A DNA stretch of 64,000 nucleotides from CBDHFF01 sp965262395 (GCA_965262395.1 OZ253531.1:682001-746000); one strand, 5' to 3'. Shown: positions 28,005 through 37,953, counted from the stretch's first letter. The notes: generated by a model from the sequence alone, not told the origin. Made by a program: numbers and translations.

Positions 28005-28352
28005 ATGCGTGATTACTCTAGTGGTTCGAAGAGGCAACTACGTGTGGCTTCTACCATAAAAAAATCTCTGTATAATATATTTTTACGCAAAGTTTCTTTG
28101 GGTGTAGTGGTGTCGATCTCTGATGTTAATGTGAGTTCTGATCTAAGATACGTAAAAGTTTTGGTGAGTTCTGTCGTTGATGATAAGGACGTCGTGATGA
28201 AAAAAATGAACACTGTAATGCCAAACATAAGAATGCATCTTTATAAAGCTATTAGTAATATGAGATATATGCCTGAAATTGTTTTTCACTATGATGATGG
28301 ATTAAAAAATATTATGCGAGTAAATGAAATTTTATCTGAATCAGCCGCATAA
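28005..28352 (+). CDS. rbfA: Ribosome-binding factor A
   Basis: RbfA binds the 30S subunit during late maturation and cold adaptation. The 115-residue protein has the KH-like fold and family motifs SISDVNVSSDLRYVKVLVS and PEIVFHYDDG near the C-terminus. The strong AGGAGG lies 8 bases before the ATG. It is the last gene of the rimP operon here; truB and rpsO, frequent neighbours, are absent and a repeat array follows. Confidence 0.96.
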   Translation: MRDYSSGSKRQLRVASTIKKSLYNIFLRKVSLGVVVSISDVNVSSDLRYVKVLVSSVVDDKDVVMKKMNTVMPNIRMHLYKAISNMRYMPEIVFHYDDGLKNIMRVNEILSESAA

Positions 28353-28451
28353 AATTTATCTTTTCATGATTTGTTATTTTTAATTGAATAGTTTTGTCAT
28401 TTCAGTGATTTTATAAATTGTGATGTCTTGATTATTTCTTAAGATTGCATT

Positions 28452-28966
28452 AACTCTTGGATTCCAAATTATTATTATAAAAATATTGATTTTAGAATAT
28501 CTATTATTTCAATGGATAGAAAGTACGTTGTGTCTTATGGTTGCTATGTGTACTAATGATTGAAAAGTTGCGATATATCATACATGTAATTAGAATGATA
28601 CTAATACTGGTAAGATAATTAACTCTTGGATTCCAAATTATTATTATAAAAATATTGATTTTAGAATATCTATTATTTCAATGGATAGAAAGTACGTTGT
28701 GTCTTATGGTTGCTATGTGTACTAATGATTGAAAAGTTGCGATATATCATACATGTAATTAGAATGATACTAATACTGGTAAGATAATTAGCTATTGAAT
28801 CCCAATTTATTAATATTATCATCATAATAATATTAATTTAAGAATATCTATTATTACAATGGATAGAAAGTACGTTGTGTCTTATGGTTGCTATGTATAC
28901 TAATGATTGAAAGGTTACGATATATCATGCATGTATTTAGAATTATACCAATATTGGTAAGATAAT
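28452..28966. repeat. Three tandem copies of a 169-bp repeat
   Basis: Units start near 28452, 28621 and 28790. The first two are nearly identical over 169 bp; the third has diverged at its 5' end but retains CAATGGATAGAAAGTACGTT. They fill the 680-bp spacer between rbfA and the giant ORF at 29037. No ORF or RNA gene is recognised in the unit. The array lies directly upstream of the next gene, so copy number may influence its promoter. Confidence 0.95.
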
Positions 28967-29036
28967 TCATCATTGATAAGTATATATTTTTATAATATAT
29001 ATTTATTCATTAGTTAATTTATACAAGAGACTTAGG

Positions 29037-32021
29037 TTGTCTAATGGATATGTAGAGCCAAGTAATCATGTAAAAGAAATTCAGAAATATATGAAAGGCA
29101 CAAGTATTAGTCTACTATATTCATTTTTTTTCTTAGTTTCAGATTTATTGTGTAATTTTGATAAAGAGAATAATAATAGAGGTGATCGTCTTTTTCATAA
29201 TATATTTCACGTGTATGGGACTATGTTGCTTTTGAGAAGAGCAAAATTAGAAAATGACAGAGCATATGTCACTAAGTTAGTTTCAAAATTATTTGTTAAT
29301 GTTGAGTTATTAGAGAAATCAGATATTATCTTTGTTAAAGATAAGGCATTAATTTCCTTATTTATTTTATGTTACATTATTAAAGAGTTTGATCAAGACC
29401 CTGAATTGCCTAGCATAGTAAATCTTGACGACCTTAGAAAATTAATACCTGCGATTAATCATATCTTGGACAACCAAGATATAATTAGTGAAGTAAAATC
29501 GATGCTGGAATTATCATCTAGTGATAGTCAAAAAATTGATCAACTTATCCTTAAAATACTAGATGCACTAGAATTTAAGGATAAATTAGGGATTTTAGGA
29601 AGCACAGTATATGATGTTTTTTCTGATACTAATTCAGATTTAGGTACTTTAATAAATCAGCGTGATGAAGTTTGTATTAGCGCAGATAGTGTGAGTGATC
29701 ATTTTTATGTGAATCTTATACTATCTACTTGTGCATATATGCAAGAATTATCAGGGCATGGTTATTTTTCTCATGATCCTTTTTTAGAGTATGTATTGCC
29801 TAATGGCTCTTCTCGTAAAGATGGTTTGTGTGTAGTGTTGGTGTTGCCATATATACAAAAAATGATTACACCATGTGATGATGATAATAATTTAATTATA
29901 AGGTATTTTAAGGATTTAACTTTTAATGTTGATTTACAATATTATAAAAGATGTTTATCTGCTGATATTCCAGGCAGGCAGCCACCAAAAATACTAGATT
30001 ATTTTTTTTCTTTGGGTTTCTTTGTTTCTCTTTCATTGATGCTTAAAATGGATATTGGATTTCTTTTGAAAAATAAGGCGCTGAAGTTTCCAAACATGAT
30101 TAAGGACAGAGAGATTTGTGGAGTATTTTATTTTTATGAAATAATTAACCAAATTAATTTTTTCATAAAAGATCAAGATATTGTTACTTATGGTGTTGAG
30201 TCATGGAGGATTAATCTTTTATCAGCAACAGATATAAATGAAAGGACTCTTCTACTGAATCATCCTCATCATTGTTCTCTTTTTACCTATAGTGATTCTC
30301 ATATTCAATCTATAAAGGCTAATAGCGGCTTCTGCAGACAAAATGTGATATTCATGCCTGCTGATATTAGTCATTTGCATAATAAAATAATGCAAGGCAT
30401 CTTTAGTGCATTTTCTTCAGGTATTAGTATTAAAAGTAGTGATAATGTTGTTTTGTTAGCTAAATTAGCAACAATTTTAACTTGCGTTGCATTATTCACT
30501 AATCATCATAATAAACTATTCAATAGTTTAGTTTCACAAGATGTATACATTACTGAATGTTGTAAACTTCCGTTGATTTCAGAGTTGTTGTTGGCATTGA
30601 AAATGAAGTCTAAAAGTATTATTGCTTTTGATTTTTCTGATTTGTATGCTGTTGCTGATATACCTAGATTTTTTCCCAAGTTAATTGGATATCTTTTGGA
30701 GATATCTAATATTAATATTAATTTTTCAGATCTGTTTTTAGTCCCACTTAGTGAATATCTAGTGCATTTATGTATTTCTAAACCTGAGGAAATAAAAAAA
30801 TTATTTCAGGAATATCAATGTCAGCAAGGTGTTTGTAATAATGCGTTTAGCCTAGGATATATTCCTAATAATACCAATGATTCACAAAAATGTGCTATAT
30901 TAGTTCCGTATAATGTAATTTTATGCATTGATTTTGAAGCTAATGATTTAGCAAAATCTATATTCACAGACGTTATTGACAATCTTTCTCAGCAAGTTAA
31001 AAATATTTTAGCAAATAATAAGAGCTGTATTAAAGTCGAGTGCAAATTAAATATTTCTGATATTATTTATAACTTACAAGATAACAGCAGATTAGATCAG
31101 CACCCTATAATTCAATACATCAATAAATTGTGTAGTATTGGACTTCCTCTTGACCAAGGTAAAGATGGAAATTCTAATGATTATTCTGATCTCATTATTG
31201 TTGTTAATATTAAGACAATTAATGATACTGTAGTTAGTTTGCACATTATCTTGAGTTTAGAGAATTTGGCTGCTGTATGTGCATCATCTTTAGCAAATAA
31301 TGATGATGTGCCTCGTTTTACGTTACCTACTAATGTAGAGCCTAGTATTTCATTGTCTATAACCTTATACAATGAAACAGGTGCATATAATACATGCTGT
31401 AGCGAGTACTTTTTTCAGAGAAGCTTAAAAATAAAAAGAACAGCAGTAGATAGTATAAGGGTTGATTCAAAAAATGAGTATATTATGCCTGCACATGCAT
31501 TGTCTCTTGAAGGCTCTAATTATCCTAATCAAGATTCTTTTTATACTCAAAAAAATGATGAATTATCACATCAATTTATTGATAATGCATCACAAGATGC
31601 TGGCCATTATATCTTTCCAGAAAAGCAGCTAACAAGTAAAACTTCTGTTGATAAGAGTGTTTCGATCGGCCTAAAAAATATTGGTTCATCTTTTACTAAA
31701 TATGGGCGTAATATTGTATTAGTGCCAATACAAAGGGCGTGGTGCTGGGTTTGTAATAATCCAGTTCATAAATCTGATGGTTCGTCAGTTGCAAGAGATG
31801 AATGGCGTTCTAAAGAAGAAGTTGTTGTAAAAGATGTTACGACTACTGTAGGTGAATTATCTATCCAAAGATCATATAACAAAAATGAAGATGATATTAC
31901 TTGTACTCGTCGTGAACGTAGTAGCAGTAATGCTAGTAGTATCGATAGTGGATATGAAACTGCCAGTAAGTGCTCTGAAATTGCTAGCAGTGAATCCTCT
32001 AGTAATGTTGAAAGTAAGTGA
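29037..32021 (+). pseudogene. Giant hypothetical protein, main part (frameshifted near 3' end)
   Basis: A 994-residue open frame starting with TTG at 29037, with AAGAG upstream. No family is certain. Near the N-terminus FHNIFHVYGTMLLLRR has the HNxxH pattern of the cyclic-nucleotide phosphodiesterase/HD fold, but the second metal-binding motif (HD) is absent, so an active enzyme is doubtful. The centre is mostly helical. The C-terminus is Ser-rich with repeats such as SSIDSGYETAS. An extra base near 32016 in AAAGTAAGTG brings a stop at 32019-32021; without it the frame continues into the next ORF, where SSMDSGFRTAS repeats the motif, giving about 1,265 residues and a C-terminal membrane anchor. 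Probably a surface or secreted protein. Confidence 0.65.
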
Positions 32022-32838
32022 TTGTGATGGAATTTCTAGCAGTGGCTCCTTTAGTAGTATGGATAGTGGATTCAGAACTGCTAGTGATGGGGCTATTAGT
32101 ATTACAGAGTCAGGTATAAGAGAGTTAGATATAGAGGGTTTTGATCATCATGCTAATCAAGAGTCATTTAGTCATTTTCTAGAAAGTGATAGGAGCAGCA
32201 ATCATGTTTCATATTTAGATTATCCTAATAGTCCTTCTTTGAATATAGATATAAGGTCTGGCCTTGAGGATGATATAGCACCTGATCGCAGTTCAGATGC
32301 GGGGCTACCTATTTGCAAGTTGAAGCCTAGGTCGCTTAATCCTTTTGATGAGCCAAATTTGGATGAAGCCTCTGTTTTAAATGGTTCATTTGATAATGAG
32401 AGTTACAGTCGCCGATCTATATTAATGCATTCTTTTTGTGTTGATAATAACGATGCATCACGTAATCAAGATAGTGTTGCAGAAGATGGAGGCTCTGTAT
32501 CGAATTCATATCCAGAGCGTTGTAACAACAAATATTTATTATTCATAAAGAATAAATTTATAAGTATTGGTTGTACTACTATAGTGGCAGCAAAGTTAAT
32601 TTCAATAGTATCGTTAGTATCTATGACATGTAAATTGTCTCATGTTAGACATATTAAATCAATCGTTTGTTCGTTAGGTTCTGGGGTAATTATTGCTGTG
32701 GGTTTCATTTTATGTTTTATTATGTGTGTATTAACATATAATAGTAATAATATAAAGGAAAAAGACGGTAATTTAGAAGAAGTCTCTGTGGATTATTTTT
32801 TGCCAACTTCAGAAGAAGTTGAGTGTCAAAAGGTTTGA
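32022..32838 (+). pseudogene. C-terminal part of the giant protein, with two membrane segments
   Basis: This is the +1-frame continuation of the 29037 ORF. The open frame extends back to 31852, but its first 50 or so residues are a shadow of the other frame. Real sequence starts about SDCDGISSSGSFSSMDSG. It is Ser/Asp-rich for about 170 residues, then has two hydrophobic segments (CTTIVAAKLISIVSLVSM and GVIIAVGFILCFIMCVL) and a short acidic tail. It ends 72 bp before fliL. No family recognised. Confidence 0.6.
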
Positions 32839-32910
32839 GTGGGACATATTTAGTAGTTGCAATTTCTTTATAGACTAGATATGCTGTAAACGGAATTTTT
32901 TGGGGATATT

Positions 32911-33573
32911 GTGACTAAAGCTAAGGGTGTAAAAAATGATAAAGCTGCTGAAGAAAATGAAGATGTCAAGTCATCAGAGGAAGAAGAAGGCAAGCCAAAA
33001 CGTAGCAAGAAAAAGCTATTCATTATAGTTATTGCGATAGTTGTATTATTAATAGCAGGGGGAGCTGGTTATTTTGTTCTATCTCAGAATGATCTAGAGG
33101 GAGCTGATAATGCTGAGGTCAAAGAAAAAAGCAATAAAGACAGTAAAGAAGAGCACAATGATCAGAAAGAACATGATAAAAAAGATCACGGAGATAATCC
33201 TGATGTAGATAGTCAAGAAAAAGGAGTGGAGCCCGAGACGCCCGCTGCTAGCACCAAACCTGTATATATTGTATTAAAGGATTCAATTGTTACTAATTTA
33301 AAGAGCTCTGACCCTTCTGGGAAGAAGAAATTTGTTAAAATAAGTGTTGCATTGCAAATGAAATCTGGGACTAAACCTGAGATTGTTGTTGAAGCTAATC
33401 CAAAAATTAGAGATCTATTGAATTCTTATATTGCTGGACTTACTGAAGAGGATGTTAAGGGAGTAGAAGGAATGTATAGATTAAAAGAAGAGATATTACT
33501 TCGGTTAAATATGGAGGTTTTTCTTGATAAGATAGTGGAGGAAGTATTAATTACTGATATAGTAGTAAATTAA
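32911..33573 (+). CDS. fliL: Flagellar basal body-associated protein FliL
   Basis: FliL is a single-pass inner-membrane protein that surrounds the stator and supports flagellar torque. The 220-residue protein has a lysine-rich cytoplasmic N-terminus, a transmembrane helix at about residues 36-57, a long charged linker rich in Glu, Asp, His and Lys (about 60-115), and a periplasmic domain ending RDLLNSYIAGLTEEDVKG to VLITDIVVN, characteristic of FliL. The start is GTG at 32911, after TTTTTTGGGGATATT. fliM follows closely, beginning a four-gene flagellar operon. Confidence 0.92.
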   Translation: MTKAKGVKNDKAAEENEDVKSSEEEEGKPKRSKKKLFIIVIAIVVLLIAGGAGYFVLSQNDLEGADNAEVKEKSNKDSKEEHNDQKEHDKKDHGDNPDVDSQEKGVEPETPAASTKPVYIVLKDSIVTNLKSSDPSGKKKFVKISVALQMKSGTKPEIVVEANPKIRDLLNSYIAGLTEEDVKGVEGMYRLKEEILLRLNMEVFLDKIVEEVLITDIVVN

Positions 33574-33597
33574 TTTATTGATGTCTGGGGGGTGGTT

Positions 33598-34563
33598 ATG
33601 GCTGATAATAAGATAGAAGAAAAGGCAGAGAGTAAATCTGAAGATAAAGATAGTGAGGGTATACTCAGTAGTATTATATCTATTAAATCTGAACCTTCTA
33701 TTGGTGATTGGCCTATGCTGAAGGTAGTTGTAGAAAGATTTTATAGAGCCTTAGTGGTTAATAGTGTTGAAGTTTTGTCTAGCAATATCTCTATATCACA
33801 AAAGGAGCATAGATTAACCAGTTTTGCAGAATATAATAAAGATGTTAATGCTGAAAGCAGCGTGCTGTGTATTTGTAAATGTGATAAATTAGATAGCAAT
33901 GGCATTATTGTTTTTGATAAAAGAATATTTTCATACGTGTTGAACTCTTTGATGGGAGGGAATAGAGATATTTTGCCAGAGCAGAAAAAAAAAGAGGGAG
34001 AGGAAGTTTTAGAGTATACTGATATAGAGAGGAGTATTGCATTGCATTTTTCAGATTTTATTTTGAATAATTTGTCTGATGCGTTCAAAATTATTGAATC
34101 TGTTGATATGAAATCGTTGAATTTATCTGAAGATTTAGAACGTTCTGGTGTTCTTAAAAATGATGATTCTGTCGTTGCTATCTCCTTTGGATTAAAATTT
34201 AATGAAGAGGAGTTAGGTGGTATAGATGTTGTTCTGCCACATAGTAGTTTGATGATTATTGATGATTCTTTGAGTAATGTCACATCAATAGATCAGGTAA
34301 ATAGTGTGCAAAGGTGGAAAGAAGATTTTGCTTCACAGGTTGATGCTGCTGAAGTTCCCGTAGAGGCAGTTCTTTGTAATTTAGAATTCAGTATGAGTGA
34401 GCTGATGGAGATATCTGTGGGACAAACAATAATGACCGATAAATCTGAGGGTAGCGAGGTTGAAATTTATGTAAATGGAAGCAAATTTTTCATGGGCAGA
34501 ACAGGGAAGGCGGATAAAAATATTGCTGTACAAGTAACTGAAGTTATTAAGGAGACTAAATAG
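33598..34563 (+). CDS. fliM: Flagellar motor switch protein FliM
   Basis: FliM is a rotor component of the C-ring. The 321-residue protein has the middle CheC-like domain (with FDKRIFSYVLNSLMGG and YTDIERSIALHFSDFI) and a C-terminal SpoA domain (about 235-320; VEAVLCNLEFSMSELMEI and GQTIM). The usual N-terminal CheY-binding peptide (LSQxEIDxL) is not visible; the N-terminus is Lys/Glu/Ser-rich. A GTG two codons earlier (33592) is also possible, but GGGGGGTGG is better placed for the ATG at 33598. The downstream gene starts directly after the stop codon. Confidence 0.9.
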   Translation: MADNKIEEKAESKSEDKDSEGILSSIISIKSEPSIGDWPMLKVVVERFYRALVVNSVEVLSSNISISQKEHRLTSFAEYNKDVNAESSVLCICKCDKLDSNGIIVFDKRIFSYVLNSLMGGNRDILPEQKKKEGEEVLEYTDIERSIALHFSDFILNNLSDAFKIIESVDMKSLNLSEDLERSGVLKNDDSVVAISFGLKFNEEELGGIDVVLPHSSLMIIDDSLSNVTSIDQVNSVQRWKEDFASQVDAAEVPVEAVLCNLEFSMSELMEISVGQTIMTDKSEGSEVEIYVNGSKFFMGRTGKADKNIAVQVTEVIKETK

Positions 34564-35082
34564 GTGATAGTTATAGATATTACATTAATAGTGTTGCTAG
34601 TATTTTGTATATTTTACTGTAATCGCCTTAGTAAGCGTATGAGATATTTAAATATAAGTCATAATGAAATAAAGGCAGTTGCTGATAAAGCTAGTAGATT
34701 TGTCGATGGCATTAAAGGGGATATCTCTAATCTTGAGAATATATCAAATAAAGTTGAAACAATGTTAAAAGATAAGATAATTGAAGGTGAAAAGGTTGTT
34801 GATGATTTGTCTTTCATGATAAGGCGTTCAGAAGGAATCATGGAAACCTTAGAAAGTGTAATAAAGACAGAAAATGCTTTGAAAAGCAAAGTTAATAATA
34901 GGAATAGTTTCGCTGGCCATGTAGATATAGCCGCTGTAAAGCATCGTGATACATCTGAGACAGAGGGTAAGATTAGTAAATCTTCTGTTAATTTTGAAGA
35001 GAATGATTTAAAACGTAATAGTAGTTCTAGTAAGAAACTAACCTTACAGGATCTGTTATTGCAAATGTCTACTAAATATTAA
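34564..35082 (+). CDS. DUF6468-type flagellar accessory protein
   Basis: A 172-residue protein with one N-terminal transmembrane helix (IDITLIVLLVFCIFYC) and a coiled-coil-like cytoplasmic region up to about residue 110, followed by a polar tail. Alphaproteobacterial flagellar loci carry a similar gene (DUF6468) between fliM and motE; position and architecture match. Biochemical function is unknown to me. The GTG start follows the fliM stop without a gap, with AAGGAG in the fliM end as its ribosome-binding site. Confidence 0.72.
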   Translation: MIVIDITLIVLLVFCIFYCNRLSKRMRYLNISHNEIKAVADKASRFVDGIKGDISNLENISNKVETMLKDKIIEGEKVVDDLSFMIRRSEGIMETLESVIKTENALKSKVNNRNSFAGHVDIAAVKHRDTSETEGKISKSSVNFEENDLKRNSSSSKKLTLQDLLLQMSTKY

Positions 35083-35108
35083 ATAAAATAGCTTTAGAGG
35101 GATAGGTT

Positions 35109-35801
35109 ATGTATAGATTATTATTTGGTCTTATTTTATGTTGCTACGCTTCTCTGGTGGATAAATTTTTTTCCTCTGGAGGCACTGAAGTTGTTAAAGT
35201 AGTTATTGAAAGCATAATATTGCCTGGTCAAGCAATGGCAGAGGGTGATGTAGAGGATAGCCCTGATGAAGGAAGTAAAAATATAGAAGAAGTAATTGAA
35301 CAAGATATACAGGAAGCGTTGGAAGGAGGTGAGATTGTATCTACTATGCCGAGAGACAAAATAAAAGAGGCTTTGCATTGTAGGGGGATTGGAGATACTG
35401 AGAAATTGCTTTTAAGTAACTTGCATAAGCGTCATGAAAAGCTCAAAAATCTTAATAGATTAATCTTAGAGAAAGAGAATTCTTTAAATGTAATTGAAAA
35501 CCTGTTAGATAATAAAGTTAGGCAACTAGGGGAGCTTAAGGAGAGAGTGGAAGAATTATTGCATGAGTATCATAAAGAAGAAGAAGCGCAGATCGTTACT
35601 CTTGTGAAAGTGTATGAGAATATGAAACCTGTTGAATCCTCTAGTATATTTAATAATTTAAACCCTGAATTGCTTGTAGAGGTTGCAAGTCGGATGAAGT
35701 CTGATAAGCTGTCCTTAATTCTATCAAAGATGGAAAAAGATAGAGCCAGGGAGGTTACAATTGACCTGGCTAATTATAGAAGATTAGAAAAATTTGAGTA
35801 G
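35109..35801 (+). CDS. motE: MotE-like flagellar protein
   Basis: A 230-residue exported protein. The N-terminal hydrophobic stretch (LLFGLILCCYASLV) looks like a signal peptide. A long coiled coil (about residues 90-175) precedes a small MgtE-N-like helical domain with FNNLNPELLVEVASRMKSDK and ILSKMEKDRAREVTIDLA. In alphaproteobacteria MotE is a periplasmic partner of the stator protein MotC. The fliM-DUF6468-motE order supports the call. GAGGGATAGGTT upstream sets the start. pgsA follows after 5 bp. Confidence 0.8.
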   Translation: MYRLLFGLILCCYASLVDKFFSSGGTEVVKVVIESIILPGQAMAEGDVEDSPDEGSKNIEEVIEQDIQEALEGGEIVSTMPRDKIKEALHCRGIGDTEKLLLSNLHKRHEKLKNLNRLILEKENSLNVIENLLDNKVRQLGELKERVEELLHEYHKEEEAQIVTLVKVYENMKPVESSSIFNNLNPELLVEVASRMKSDKLSLILSKMEKDRAREVTIDLANYRRLEKFE

Positions 35802-35806
35802 TGTAA

Positions 35807-36391
35807 ATGATTGATTATAAACTGATACCTAATATTATTACTGCATTTAGAATTGTATTGATTGTATTTATAGCCATTTCTCTTGAATTTAGGACGGCTT
35901 TTGGTGATGTACTTGCATCTTTATTAGTAATTTTAACAGGTGCTACTGATTGGTTAGATGGTTATTTAGCTAGGAAATGGGAAGCACAGTCTAGTATAGG
36001 CAAGGTGTTTGATCCCGTTGCTGATAAGCTATCGATTATTATAACATATGTTGTGATGGCGCACGTTGATATGATAAATAATTATATAATAGTTTGTATA
36101 ATATTAATTATATTTAGAGAAATAATTGTTTCTGGATTGCGTGAATTTATAAATTCTAGAGGGTTGTGGGTAGAGGTTAATTACCTTTCAAAGATTAAGA
36201 CTGTAGCTCAGATGTGCTCGATTATTGGTATTGTATTAGCTGATAAGATAGTGACTGAGCGATATTTTGAGGATTGGTTTATTTCTGTTTATTTCTCTAT
36301 TCATTACTCTTTGTTGTGTTATACCCTTGTTATCACTCTTTATACTGGATACTCATATTTCAAGGGAACAATAGTGCATTTGAAGGATTAG
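35807..36391 (+). CDS. pgsA: CDP-diacylglycerol-glycerol-3-phosphate 3-phosphatidyltransferase
   Basis: PgsA makes phosphatidylglycerol phosphate, the first committed step of phosphatidylglycerol synthesis, in the inner membrane. The 194-residue protein contains the complete CDP-alcohol phosphotransferase signature DGx2ARx8Gx3Dx3D at residues 51-73 (in DWLDGYLARKW and GKVFDPVADK) and several transmembrane helices. It is tightly linked to the flagellar operon upstream. Its stop codon overlaps by four bases that of the convergent gene at 36388. Confidence 0.95.
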   Translation: MIDYKLIPNIITAFRIVLIVFIAISLEFRTAFGDVLASLLVILTGATDWLDGYLARKWEAQSSIGKVFDPVADKLSIIITYVVMAHVDMINNYIIVCIILIIFREIIVSGLREFINSRGLWVEVNYLSKIKTVAQMCSIIGIVLADKIVTERYFEDWFISVYFSIHYSLLCYTLVITLYTGYSYFKGTIVHLKD

Positions 36392-36951
36392 ATTGTTTTC
36401 TTATTAAGATTTAGTCTTATTGCACTTCCATGGTTATATTTTATACCTATTGTCATATTTTTTTTGCTCACACCATTATTTATGAAGGTTTTTGTTAGCT
36501 CCGAAACCCTTTTTATATTCATAGTATTATTATCTACTTTTGTGTCTATAGTTAAATCTATAGTGATATTTTTTTCCCCTGCTATTTGTGAAGCTAAAGC
36601 ATTTATATACTTTTTCATTCTTTTTTTTATTAATGGACTGTCATTTGGAAAGATCATATGTGTGTGTAACGTTATCTGCATAATATCACCCTTATACTCT
36701 ATGTCCTCGCTTATTAACTCGATAATTTTATATATTTTGGCGAATGAATGATCTTTGTCTTCTGTAATCATTGAAGATGTTTCTTCGGATGTTTTTTGTT
36801 CTATTGTTGAATCTACAACAAAGGTATCATGCAAGCTTTTGATTACATGTTCAGTTTTAACTGTACTTGGCAGGGAGAAAGTGCATAACAATATGAAGAA
36901 TGCCAGGATAGCAAGATAAAGAGAGACAAAGATGGTATTGCTGGCTGACAT
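36388..36951 (-). CDS. MotB/OmpA-like single-pass membrane protein
   Basis: A 187-residue protein with one N-terminal transmembrane helix (FVSLYLAILAFFILLCTFS), then VKTEHVIKSLHDTF, an arrangement like MotB-family stators. The C-terminal 100 residues (from about GDIMQITLHTHMIFPNDSPLI) follow the strand-helix order of OmpA/MotB peptidoglycan-binding domains, with TIDTKVDNN in place of the usual HTD motif. The helix has no Asp, so it could not conduct protons like MotB. It may be a degenerate stator relative or another envelope protein. It converges on pgsA beside the flagellar operon. Confidence 0.5.
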   Translation of the reverse strand: MSASNTIFVSLYLAILAFFILLCTFSLPSTVKTEHVIKSLHDTFVVDSTIEQKTSEETSSMITEDKDHSFAKIYKIIELISEDIEYKGDIMQITLHTHMIFPNDSPLIKKRMKKYINALASQIAGEKNITIDLTIDTKVDNNTMNIKRVSELTKTFINNGVSKKNMTIGIKYNHGSAIRLNLNKKTI

Positions 36952-37092
36952 GAAAAAGAGAATAGCAAAATTATTTTGTCAGCATAATATGCTGGATATA
37001 TTATGTCAATTAATATGTTGCTTCAGTTATTAACAAAAAATTAACTGATATTTTGTTACAATCAAAATTAGTGTGCGTTGTGAGTATATTAT

Positions 37093-37953
37093 ATGCAAAT
37101 CTGCAAGGGTATTAAGGAATTTGTAGACGATTATGACGTATTCTTTATTGATATATGGGGCGTGGTGCATGATGGTACGGATATATATCCAGGAGTGATT
37201 CCGACGCTAAGATTTTTAAGGCGTTGTAATAAAAAAGTTCTATTTGTTTCAAATTCTGCTTTAAGTGGAGAAATTGTCTCTAGCAGATTTAAGCGTGTTT
37301 TTGGTATTAATAATGCCTTGTATGAAAGAATAGTAACTGCGGGAGATATAGGATATTTTTTCCTAAAAGATAACTCTGATAATTCCTATAAGAGTATAGG
37401 GCGTAATTATACAATAATTGGTGCTGATAGCAAATATGGTTTTCTGAAGGATCTTGGGTATAACAAAAGTACGTCTCTTGATGAAATAGACTTCATCTTG
37501 GTTACTGGTTATATAAAGGAATATAACGATCTGTTTAATATAGATGATGAATTAGGCTTTCTTAAGGAAGCAATCAAGAGCAATATTACAATGATTTGTG
37601 TAAATCCAGATAGCTTTATTATAAAAAAAGATGGTGGCAAACTATATTGTTCTGGTGCTATAGCATGGGAATATAAGAAGATGGGTGGTGAGGTCATTTA
37701 CTGTGGTAAGCCATATAGAGAAATATACGAATATAGTATGAGATTTGCTGAACAATCTGACCGGAGCAAGGTTGTTGCCTTGGGCGATAATGTTTTTACA
37801 GATATAAAAGGTGCGTCTGATTTTGGCATTGATTCTTATTTAGTGCTGTCTGGAATATCCAGTAGCACTAACACTACACGTGAAGATTTAGAGAAACAAT
37901 GGAAGTTCTACAATGCTTATCCCAAAGGCATGTTAGCAAAATTTGATATATAA
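37093..37953 (+). CDS. HAD-superfamily class IIA hydrolase (TIGR01459 type)
   Basis: A 286-residue cytoplasmic phosphatase-like protein. The nucleophile motif is FFIDIWGVVHDG (Asp20); alphaproteobacterial members of this branch have WGV where other HADs have a second Asp. Motif II is LFVSNSA, and the Lys and Asp motifs appear as CGKPYREIYEYS and VVALGDNVFTDIKGA. The cap is of the NagD/4-nitrophenylphosphatase type. The true substrate is unknown. The gene stands alone, divergent from the MotB-like gene. Confidence 0.88.
   Translation: MQICKGIKEFVDDYDVFFIDIWGVVHDGTDIYPGVIPTLRFLRRCNKKVLFVSNSALSGEIVSSRFKRVFGINNALYERIVTAGDIGYFFLKDNSDNSYKSIGRNYTIIGADSKYGFLKDLGYNKSTSLDEIDFILVTGYIKEYNDLFNIDDELGFLKEAIKSNITMICVNPDSFIIKKDGGKLYCSGAIAWEYKKMGGEVIYCGKPYREIYEYSMRFAEQSDRSKVVALGDNVFTDIKGASDFGIDSYLVLSGISSSTNTTREDLEKQWKFYNAYPKGMLAKFDI

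Noticed and set aside
31852..32010. First 50 codons of the 328-codon ORF as a real N-terminus
   Set aside because: They overlap the Ser-rich end of the 29037 ORF in another frame; homology to its repeat motif begins only near 32010.
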